This document shows, one piece after another, positions 36,601-48,600 of a DNA stretch of 64,000 nt. The position numbers were made by a program, and so were the translations under genes. Where the stretch lies: positions 330,068 through 394,067 of the forward strand of contig BDIU01000123.1 in assembly GCA_002118135.1 (NCBI GenBank), read 5' to 3'. Under the pieces are notes generated by a model, which saw only the letters and a program-made list of their open reading frames with translations, ran no database searches and had not been told where the DNA came from. This DNA comes from Trebouxia sp. TZW2008. Its lineage: Eukaryota > Chlorophyta > Trebouxiophyceae > Trebouxiales > Trebouxiaceae. How positions within the stretch are numbered: position 1 is the first letter of the stretch; every line of letters begins with the position of its first letter.

Positions 36601-39600
36601 GAGACTATAGCACAGCAGCGTCTGCTGTGTTGCAATCCAGCAGCAGTGACCTTTGTTGCAATTTAGATTTGATGCAAAACAATCTGGTGCTGAGACTGTT
36701 TGTGAGTGGTGACTGAAGTTGAGGGCATGATGGTGGTGGGAAGAAGCAGAAGGCACCTCATGCTTGCTGAAGCCCCTTGATGAGTCTGAAAAAAAGCAAC
36801 ACAAAAGCATTGCCTGCGCCAAGTTCCGTGCAAATCCAAGGAAGAACATCTCAACAGGAAGCGACAAGTCCAGCCAGTAACATCACAGTCTGCACATGAA
36901 ATTGCACATGGTCTTTGATGTGAATGCAATCCAGTCATGCAGCATGGCTGACGTGCAGATGCATGCTGCCAGACATCAACACAGCGACCTGGACATAGTT
37001 GTTGTTGACAACAACTGCTGACGTCCTGGATGAAGGTATGCTGAAAGCGACCAAGCTGGAGACATCCACGCCTGTGATGGGGTTTGCACCACCACCAACG
37101 AAATCACAGGTGGCATAGACAGCTGTCCTCTGGTACAAGGCAGTGCTGCAGGGGCTGCTGACTGCGGCCAGGCTGGCACTGGGGATGATCAGATTGAGCA
37201 CTGGATCATCCACATTGACAGCCAGATTGGCCGGGTACCACACCAGAATATTGACCTGCACAGCATTGTTAAGCACTTGGCTTTGCCTATACTGCGCTCA
37301 GCAGTATGCCTGCAATGTTTACAGCAAAGGCCTCAGTATGCTGAAGTCAAACTAAGGATGGGCTGCAGAAAGCGAGCAGGCTGAATGCCAGACTCAGGAC
37401 ACTGGCTGAATCAGTGTCCTGAGTCTGGCATGCCATCATTGTGTGCAACTTCGCTGCAATGAACAATGATAATACATGTGTGGATGCTTAGGATGCTGTG
37501 CAGCTTGGACATACAAGCTGATGCAGATGACTGCTGTTTTCCACCAATGGGCGTATGCAGCGATTTTGACAGCACTTGACGTCTACACGGCACATCTGCT
37601 TCTGATGCCAGCTGCACATTATCTTTTGCAGAATGATCAAGCCTCTGCGCCAGTTGCCTAGGGTCATGCTTATTGGGCACGTCAAAAGGTCAAACCCTCC
37701 AGGCCAACCTCCAGGCCAACCTAGGAAGAATTGATATGAGATGTTTTGTCTGGCTTACAACAGTCGAGCACCAGGCAGCTGTTTAGTGACGCTCAAGACA
37801 AGCAAGCCTGGCGAGACAGGACTGTGCCACACACCCCTAGCAAAGCATGCTGGAAAGTTTCATGCAGATTACGACCACAATTCTGCTCCAGAAACAACAT
37901 GCTATTTGAGTGGTTGGTGCTGCTCACCGTGGTAGACACTGTGCCAGAGGTGACGCTCACAGATGCAGTGGAAGTGCCACCAGTGTTTGTTATGTCAACC
38001 TGCACCAGACATCCATTACTGCTTGTGGAGCCCCCTGTAGGCCCTGACACACTGAAAACGCCAGCTACACCAACTCCACAGTAAAAGCCCGTGCCAGGGC
38101 CAGTTTGAGCAGCAGCATTGGCCCCATCAAAGCTGTCAAAGCGCCAGCTCCTGATCCTGCAGCAAGAGGGAAAAAGATGCAGGCTGACCTTCAAGCTGTG
38201 TGTGAGCGCCGAACCTTGTATCAGGGGTGACAAAAACATAGACTGACGCACATACGCGCGTGCAATACATTAATGTTGCCAGTATCAAAAAAGCTCGGCC
38301 TGAGCATTCAAATGGCAATTGGGACAATGCTTGCTACAGATATGACAGAAGAGGGGATCAAAGGCAATTGGAGGCTTGTCAATTTCATGCAGACCATATT
38401 GTGCCTGATGGACTGTAGCTGCCACTGACTGCAGCAACTTCTGAGGTTCTGAGAGGCACCAAGCCTTTGATGCATCACAAACAGCATCCAGGATCTCTGT
38501 TGTTATGCAGGAGATCGTCAAGCTACTTGCATCATGGCAGGCATGAGCCCCAATTGGTCCTAGAAGGGATCAGTGCAAGTGATAAGATGGCAGCCCTACA
38601 GACTAAAACTCGTTTGACTTGTCCAGCAGTGATTGCTTTCTGCTGGAGTGCAAGATCAAAGCAGGCTTACCAGTACGACATGATCAGAGTCGTGATTGGC
38701 GCATTTGTGAGTGGCGCAGTGTTGAACAGCTCCGCAGAGTTTGCAAACGCCCACAGCCCTACCGTCGTAGCAGATGCGATGTACAGCTGTGCCAGCGTCT
38801 GACTGCCAGTTTGCCGGTCTCTCACCTGCAGATGATGTGCAGCTACTGATCACAGTCTATTTTGGTCATGCACTGGTGTCATATTCAATAGGCAGTCAGC
38901 CTATGCGTATGCGCTGCATTGTGAGCTGTGGACGAATGCCTGAGCATGGCAGCACGCACTGCACACACACACAACACTGCATCAAGTATAACTGAGGTCG
39001 CAGGCAACAACCCCAATGCAAAAGCAAGCATCAATCTTCTGCAGGACAACGTGAACCAGCATGGAACTCAGATTAATCATTGCAAGGGTTGCCATGTAAC
39101 AAAATTGGGACGGGAATCACAGACCAATGCTCTGACTATGTGCAGACTTGACCATTTGTCTGATGATGGCACATCAACGCTAATGTAATGTTTGTGCCTG
39201 TTTGCTGCATTGCACTAGAATCATTGTTTCAAGAGGGCACACAGGCTCTGCAGAAGAGTCCACATAGGCTTTGTTGGAAAGAAGATTATGCTGCTTGAAG
39301 CCAGACCCACCTGAGCCACAAACTGCTTGGCAATATTGATGCCAGTGCTAGAGTCAGAGGTGAGCACCAAGTTGTTGGCACTGGGAAACGTTGGGTTGGC
39401 TCCTACAAACAATGTCCCTGAGAACACTGGGCCGCCTAGCACATCAGACCTGACTGTGAACAGGATGTTCAGCAGCCAGACATTGGGCCCTTTGGCCAGT
39501 GCTGTGTTGGCAGCACCATTTGCACGGCCAGGGCAGTTGAAGGACAGGTACCTGCAGCCAAGCAGCAGCAGCAGCCTTTCAGGCATACCATAGCAAGGAG

Positions 39601-42600
39601 GGGGATGCTGTGCATGTTTGGACATTGCAACTTTTTCCAATAGCATCAAGGAGAACTGGTAAAAGCGGTGCCAGACGGTATCTCTTTGATGCATCATGAT
39701 TTGCACTTTCAAGCAGATTTACAGAACATTGTGCAATGAGAACAGAAGAAGCTTGAGATGGTGCTGTACAGCAGCAATCAAGGACATATCAGCCCTCTAG
39801 AACCCCTATTTGCAGGCTGTGTAGCAAGATGCAAAGCCTCAACATGACATTTGGAGTAGTGTTTTGCTGTGTTGCAAACTTGCGTGTGCATGGAAGCATT
39901 GCCAATCATCAATTAGACCAAAATGACCAGATGCTTTTCACCTGGTGACAGCCCTGACTGGACATGACACAGAGCACGTATGTCGTTTGAACTTAACTGC
40001 AGATGGCAGATGGCACAACTTCTGTCATGCAGAAAGGTTGTGCAGGACGCACTTGTAGGTGGACCTTGGTGACAGAAGCCCTGTGCTCTGCTGATTCACA
40101 TACGGAGTGGTCCACTGGGTTCCCAAAGTGTACCCAGTGTACGTGATCAGGCTGTAATCAAAGTACACAGGCAGAAACCAGGTAGCCACTGCTGCGTTTG
40201 GGCTATATGCTGCCACCTGTACTGTGAAGCTCTCAGCTGCAACAGACATGACACATGAGTTTGATAATGTCTCATGGTGTAAACTGGACGTTGTTGTACG
40301 CATCAGCAAACGAGTTGAGTAAATAGGTCTGAAGCCGTCTGCAGCTGATCTGAGCTCAGCAAGCTACATGTCCGCACCAGTCACACGCTGCTGGACACAA
40401 GCAGATACACAGCTGTGTTCATGTAGTGATTTGCTGGGTGATGAGCGATAGACAAACACATTTGGTCAGGCAGTTCTGCATACTGCTGACTTGCGTCAAT
40501 GCCAAGGCTGTCCTGCACTTTTGCAAACATAAATTCATCATCATCTGCCAAACCAAACAGCTTCAGCTCACTGCACAAACATTCAGCCTGTCACATCCAG
40601 TGCAACAGCAAAAAGGCCAGTGTCTCTAGCTGAACCCATGCTGGGGCGTGTCACATCACTGCAGATAGCTCGGCCAATGGTATTGCTGCTCAGCAGTTGC
40701 AGACTGCTTCACAATTGGCGCCATCATCAGCATCATCCTTGCAGACACAGAGGGGTGACATATTACCTGGCTGCAAGTTGCCACACGGCATTGTCAACAG
40801 CATCATCCTAGCAGACGGAGAGGGGTGACATCTTACCTGAATGCAAGTGGCGATACGGCATTGTCACCAGCACCAACCTAGCAAACAAAGAGAGGTGATA
40901 TTTCACCTGTGTACAAGTTGCGATATGGCATTGTCAACAGCATCATCCTAGCAGACGGAGAGGGGTGACATCTTACCTGAATGCAAGCGGCGATACGGCA
41001 TTGTCACCAGCACCATCCTAGCAAACAAAGAGAGGTGATATTTCACCTGTGTACAAGTTGCAATATGGCATTGTCAACAGCATCATCCTAGCAGACGAAG
41101 AGGGGTGACATCTTACCTGAATGCAAGTTGCGATACGGCATTGTCACCAGCACCATCCTAGCAAACAAAGAGGGGTGATGTTTCACTCGTGTACAAGTTA
41201 GGATACGGCACTGTCACCAGCATCATATTTGCGGACAAAGAGGGTTGACATGTTACCTGGGTGCAAGTTGGAATGCGTCATCAGCATCACCCTTGCAGAC
41301 AGAGAGGCTTTGACATATTATCTGGGTGCAAGTTGCGATATGGCATTGTCACTAACATCATTTTGCAAACAAAGAGGGGTGCCGTTGTACCTGGGTGCAA
41401 GTTGCGATACGGCATTGTCACCAGCATGGTGACCCTTGTGGGCACTGGATGAATGGGCACACCATGCAGAGTCACACTGAGGGGGGCTGATTGCTTCACT
41501 TGGACTCCAGCAACATATACACCCAAGGCTATAGTGACTAGGGAACTAGATCCTGCTGCTGGAAACAGCGTGGCTGCGGCGTACACATTGCAGTTGCCTG
41601 TACCAGTGGTAGACGACAACTGGGTGATGTCACATGCTGAGAGGTCCACCTGCAAGAATGCAGACAGCGCGTTGTTGCTTGACTGCTGGTGTCTGTGCTG
41701 GGCGCTGCTGTGCTATTAGCATGTGTGTGCAACTGCGGCTTGACACAGCAACATGTGTTGGCGGAGGAGAGTGACAAACAGCATGTGATATTTGTCAAGG
41801 CATCAGGTAAGCAGATTCTGACAAAGCGTGTTGAGATGATTGCGAATCTGTATGTGCCTTACACTGACCGAAACTGCCTGGCACTGATCGTGATCAAGAA
41901 GATTGGCAGACAAGACAGTGAGTGCTGATGCGACAAGCAAGTCAAGCACAATCGCTTGTGTGGAGTTTGGCCAGCAATGGCAGCAGTTGAGCTATATATG
42001 ATGTTGGCATGCAAGCATGCAGCAGCTACATGCATGAACAACAGGGCTGCATGCAGGCACAAGGACTCAGAAGGGCATGTATGCACAGCGTACATATGGA
42101 CTGGGACCAGTGGTTGGAGACACATAGGTCAAATGTGGCACCACTGTCACTCCTGTCAAATTGACTTGGGAGTGGCTGTATGCATCCCAAACTTGATACC
42201 TGCAGTAAAATGCAAGCAGCTTGTTGTGCAGCAGATGCTTGAACACGAATCAACACAGGGTCTGCTTGGTACGTGTGACACAATGAATGCATGTAGTGAT
42301 GCATTGAAGCTGAGTCAAATCATCACTGGGTGTTGGACGACTCTTGCTGCCTGTTCTTGACAGCTCAATGCTCAAGCAAAAACGCCAGCACGCCATGCAC
42401 ACATTTACGGCCATTCGTCAGCACAGCTTTGCATACGAGCATCAGCAGTTTGGTATCATACAGAGGATGGGTTATACCCGACGCTAAGCAGCTGTCCTTC
42501 TTGGTAGTCAGAAGCAGTGCTATTCAGATCCTCAGCAAACAGGTCTGGGGTGCGCACAGTGGCTGTCACTTGACTGGGCGGCAGAAGGGCGGTGGTGAAG

Positions 42601-45600
42601 CTGAAGGTGTTGGTGATGGGAATGGGTGAACCTCCCAGCTGGGCTTGAAGGGAGCCCGAGCTGCCAGGCACTTGGTCGTTGAATGCGCTGAAGTCCCGGT
42701 AGAGGCTGCAGACAAGAGCAAAGGATGTACTTCTGACGCTGCACAGTAAACTTGCTATCTTTGGCGATGGGTGAGTCACCCAGATGAGCCTAGAGAGACC
42801 GCAAGCTGGTGAAGCCTCTAGATCAGACATTGTGAAGGTAGATGATACAAAATTCGCCTGGTCTACTACATATGATCATTTGACGTGGTGAAGTCCAATT
42901 GGTATGGTTTTGAGCCCAGGCAGCAGCATGCCTGCTTACTTAGATCATTAGAACAGATAAAAGCAGCTACCTTGTGGCTGTCCAGTTGCCATAAAGCTGG
43001 CTAGCAGGAAGGCCAGGGCTGCTTGCTGCAGGGACAATGTTAGGCCTCAACCTGGATACGAAAGCCCCAGCAGTACAGTTGAAGCCCCCAGAGGTGTCTG
43101 AGGTGTTCAACAACTTCTCTATTGGCACAGCCTGCAGGTTGGGAGTGGGGGTAGCAAAGTCTTGCGCCACCACGTACACATCATACAGGGTGTTGGGGGC
43201 AATGCCACAGGCACCTGCACAACCGACAGATCTGTCAAACGTAGATGCTGGGCTTTGTTGACAATGCTGTGCCTGCCTGTCAGCAAGCATGCACTCTCCA
43301 AGCTGCATGACAGCATGATGAACAACTGCTATGCCCCAAGCCATGCATCGGCTTGTCTATGTGTCATTACTTGAGCTGCCGCTGAGGCACTGTTGAAGAC
43401 AGCAGCTGTGTAGGCTCATTCAAGGCCACTTTGGGCCGGTGCTCAGATACAAAAGAGTTCCTACATGCTGCTGAAGCATGCATGTCATAAATTGCATTTG
43501 CTTGGCGTTGCTTGCTGGTAGCTGCTGTCAGAAGTCGTGCTCCGTGTGACAATGGACCAATGAATAGGCCAAGCTCACACAAGTGCAAATTCCATGCTGA
43601 GAAGAAAGCAGACTGGATCGTTTGGCATCAAATGTTTCAAGCAAAAGCACTTTCTAACCTGAAGAGAAAGGAATGCCAGCTTGAGTGACATTTATGGTGC
43701 CGTTGAAATCAGATGACATTCCATTCAGCCCGGTGTAGTTGTACACCTGTGTTGAAGAGGGTATGGAGGCATCGCGGCTTTGCAAGATGCCCACAAAGTG
43801 CACAGCACAAGGCTCATCCATGACCACCTGCATGTTGGCACAATGACCTCACTTCCAAATAAAACAACAGAGCGGCAATGCATGCGCTGCCAAGATGGGA
43901 GATCACGGGACAGGATCTGCCATGAACAGGTTGGCAGGTGCTCGAGGGCTTGACATGTGGTAAGTAAGTCTGCCAGTGTTGTCAAGAAACATGTGTGTCT
44001 TATGCATCAAAGTGACTGGCCGCTCTCAACATATACATGACATATATACATCGCATCGTACACATACCACGTACTGCAACATATACATACTGCACGTACT
44101 GCACATGTATCCATCGGATACTGCAAGGAGTCAGGTCAGTACGCACCTCAACGTAGACGCTGCTTGGAGCATTGTACTGCACCAGTAGCTCCTCAAAAAA
44201 TGGTGGGGCAGTGCGCACAGTCTTGACTGTCACACTACTCAGAGCAGTTTGCACGTTCCCTAAGGCATCTTTGGCAATCAGCCACACTCTGTAGACCACC
44301 TGGTTCTGCAGATTTTGGTTCACGACACCTGTTGCGTTGGTGTACGCCTGCAGCACGATATGGCAATTCATCATCAGAGGTGTCTCTTTGCTCTGTTGCA
44401 CGCCTCATGCAAATCGGTGATCAAGTAGTCTCTGCAATAAAGAGACTTAGATGTTGGTATTGGAGCGCCTGTTGCTTCATTGAAACAGCATCAGCAAGCA
44501 TGCAATGTAAGTTCTGATGCGCAGCTGGCTTGTTTGAGGACTGTGAGCATAGCTGAGCAAGCACAGCAGCTGCCATTGCATGATTCCATGAGCATTTGTG
44601 GAAGTTGCAGCCAGCAAAGCTGTAGAGACTGTCACATGCACAGACAATGCTTGCACAAGTCGCGAGCCTTTTGCAGCAGTCAACAAGAGGTATCTGTACA
44701 GCGTGGCTAGTTGAAAATTGTAGCACAATTGGGACCTACCGTGCCATTGGTGACAATGGTCCCGCTGTAAAGACTTCCTGGTGCAGTGCCACTCAGGACT
44801 GATGACAAGCTTGGCTGCGCAGCAGTGTACAGCAGCACGGAGAAGTACACTGTACAGGTGGGCTTGTCCAGCTGCACAAGCAAGGTGAAGTCTGTCTCAT
44901 CAACCTTTGACACCAGCGGGGTGCCAGCAGTGAAGTTGGGAGGAATTATGTCTGCAGTGGTCACCTGCATGGAAGCATCACTGGAAAAGAGGAAGCAATG
45001 CAGCATTCCTCTTGGGATGAGCATGCTGTAATGCTGCAAGTACACAGCTTGCCATATCAATGGAGCCTGACTATGTTGAAGACGTTTGCAGGCATGTGTA
45101 CTGTTGGCTAATAGGTGTGTGAGTGCACAAGTTGTGCTCAGACTACAAAGTGATGAATGCCATAGCGATCAAACCTGGATTGACTTACTTAGCGTTGGCT
45201 CACAAAGACATCTGGCTGATTGCATGCTGCATGCCAGGTAGGCTCAATGAACCGCGTTGCACATGCATATGACTGCGAGTCACTGCAGAGGAACCTACGT
45301 TCAGGACCACAGCGGGAGAGGCATAGTTTGGCTGTGCCTGAGCATCACGACCAGCAACATATACAGTATAGTTGACAGCACTTTGCAGACCCTGCATTGA
45401 CAGCATTACACTGGTTTTCTGGAAATGTGCAAGTGCCGTTCTGAATTGGTAAAAACACAGGTTCATGGGGTACAGCCATGCAAAAGCTGCATTTGAGTGT
45501 GTCAGAGCAATGCTGACTTGACAACATAGATTTTACACGCCATGCTGCATTGATAGTCAACACATGAATGTACCGCCTTGGCAACAGCAAAATTGATTGA

Positions 45601-48600
45601 TAACCAAGTCAAGGAAAGGCCTGCTGCAAAAGCTGCACCAGAAAGCAGGACATGCGCATATACCCTGTATGCCATTATCTCATGCAAAATGCAGAGCAAG
45701 TGGACCAACATGCTGCAGAGATGGACCAATAGTTTAAACCTGACAACATGCGTAAAAATGGCGATGCGTGATGATGCTGGCACAGCACGGCATGCATCCC
45801 AACGTCTCAAGAACTTGATTAGAAGGCAGCATGACATCAGACTCCTGTGTTAGTCAAACCATACCGAGACAAGTTGGGTGTAGTTTGTGAATGCAGTGAC
45901 ATTGAGCATGTCACCGCTTGCTGCAATAGCAAATCCTGCAAACAGTGAAGCTGCCGGCTGCGTGAAAAGAGCCTGACTATCCACTACAGCTGGTAGACTT
46001 GCATTGGCAGGCAGCACAACATAGTGTGCAGAGCCTGTGACGTTCAAGGACACCACCAGAAGGAAACTGCACAGACACACGATTGCTTACAGTGCTGCAG
46101 TGTGCACAAGCCAGGCAACAGTCAAGCAGCAAATCAAGAACGGATCGCAGACAATGATTGACACAGAAGGACATAGCTCTGTCGGATCAAACTCAAGGTT
46201 ACGATGCATGCAACTTGATGCAAGCAAATGAATTGCTTGACAATATGGCAAATGTTGTCTGGGTTGGCTTCATAGACAACTGCATGAATGCCTTGTGTAG
46301 CTATCACAGCTCATGTACTGAACGGTAGATCGCAGCTTGACCCAAAAGCTTGAACAACATTCATTATTTCTTTCGTAAAAACACGTGCCAGACAGGCTCA
46401 GCAGGCCCAGCTAGGTATGTACTAGAATAATTAACTGTTTCCAGCCAGCTTGGTCCCAAGCCAACCTGTACCATTTGTGTTGAATATAAACGGTGAACAG
46501 ATCTTTGTACACAATCAATGAGACTGCAATCTTGCAGCGCTGGCAAGATAGCCTGCCACATGAGTGCTGCCATTTGCAAAGCAGCCTTACATTGGCTTTG
46601 CTGTGCAAACAGAGCCTAGTGACAGCTGCAGCACAGCCAATAATACCGCACACCTCACAACAATTCAGGTGCAGGCAGCCTCACATCCACTCAGCTCACA
46701 CGCTGAGGCATACAATTGCTGAGATTACATGTCACAGGGCACCAATGCACTGAGCCAAGTGCAGCTGTGGCGTAATGTTTCCTTTGCGAGCAGATCCATT
46801 TGCAATGCTAGCATTCATCTGGGGAGTAATCAGGTAAGGCTGCTGCAAGAGCAGACCAATTGGCAATGCTAGCATTCAGCTGGAGAGTGCGCACCTGTTT
46901 CCGGTGAGAGCAGAGCCATTGGCAATGCTAGCATTCATCTGAGGAGGGATAAGGTAGGGCTGCTGCCAGATGATTCTGGTGGCAACACTCTGCTGCAAGG
47001 GCGGCACCTGCATGTCCTCTGCCGCAAGCCAGACTGTGTAGTAGTTGCGGTCAATCAGAGGGTTCAGCAGCGTCGTGACATTGGTGCGTGCTGCAGGGGT
47101 TGTGAAGCTACCAGAGTCAACGAGGCTTGAGTTGTCAGGAGAAGTGGCTGTGAACACCTACAGACAGGATATGGTGACGCAGTCACATGCAATGTTTGTT
47201 GATGACGCAAAGTGTGAACGATCTTTGCCTCAGCAAATGCGTCACATTGAGTTGAAGAGATTTGAAGCTGTCCGCAAGTGGAATGTCACATGGAATCTTT
47301 GGTTTGTTAACTCACGCTGATGAAGCCATACCAAGCCATCCTGATCAGGGCATCATTGGTAGCCATGCTTGTTGAGGCACATATACTAGCCATGCTGTTG
47401 CAGACTTCAATCATGCCTTCAGCCATGCAAGGGAACGCACATATGACGCTGTACAGTTATGAGTCTGTAGCTGAGTCCAGCTGCTGACAGGATCTTCGCG
47501 CATGCAAATATCAACCAGCAAACAGTGCATGAATTGCCAGCATCATTTTGTTGAATGCCATGCACTGCACTTTCTACACCCGCTGCGGTCAACATGGTCA
47601 TTGACGTGGCACGTCCACAGATGCATGCAGACGCAGACATGCAGCTTTTCATGCATGCTGCAAGATGGCTAGGCACACACGCATGCTGTGCAGACTGGTA
47701 TTGGATGAAGGCTGTGAAATGTCTATTGTTTGGGAAGTGTTGTAAGGCAGACCTGTGCAGCAGTGGGGATGCTAGTGGCTTGACCCAGCATGACCATGAA
47801 GTACACAATAGCGGTCCCATTGGTGGCAACTGTCAGAATGGCATTGCCTTCTGAGAAGTTGCTGACAGCAGTGATTGTGAAGCTAGGGGGCACTGTGCTG
47901 GGAGTTGTCACATTCAGCTCAGTTGCCTGCAGTGCACAAGGCGCATAAGTCAACTGCTCCTGTAATGTGGACATGATGTTTGCCTTGATGGTTCGGTCAG
48001 GAGTGGCTGTTTGGCTGTCACTCGTGGTTGCCCTGCTCACCATGGGCATGCTGCAGACAGTGTGCAGCACACGAGTCAGACATGCTGGGTGCAGTGTATG
48101 ACAAGCACAGCACCAGCTGTGAAGTCAGTCACGCTGCACAGCATGCTGCCGCAGCTGTTGTCTTGGACCTCTGTGTTGTGCAGACTGCAGTCTCAGTGGT
48201 TGTGAAGCATGCTACAAGCTCTTGCCAACTTGATAAGCACAAATGATCAGCTGTCAACTGATTAAGCAGCCCAGACAACAGCTTGCCACTGCAGAGCTCT
48301 CTGTCAAGCACAATAAGCTGTGACAAGTGATGTGTAAGACTCAGGCACGCACCGTCGTCATGGTGTTGGGACTAGTGTAGTTATCCTGCCCGACCAGGTA
48401 CACATTGTAGGCTGACGCAATGTCCACTCCTGTCACTGTGGCGAAGCCATCAAGGTATGCTGAGGGCAGTGGAATAGTGCCAGAAGCTATGGGTGTAACC
48501 ACGCTGGTGTTTGCTGCCACATACCTTGTGCCACTGAGCACCTGTGGGACTGAGGGGGCAGCCGCACCCTGCAAGGGGCACCTTGCTGCGTCAGCCGGCC

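Noticed and set aside
40735..41440. CRISPR-like array
   Set aside because: Units are contiguous 70-bp tandem repeats derived from an exon junction, with no unique spacers, in a eukaryotic intron.
23175..46481. Transposon or SINE explanation for the dispersed pair
   Set aside because: Only two copies, no terminal repeats, no tail or target-site duplication seen, and the open frame is conserved.
46783..46960. Treating every exon echo as an additional exon
   Set aside because: Most copies lack one splice site, break frame or contain stops. The chain without them is fully phase-consistent.
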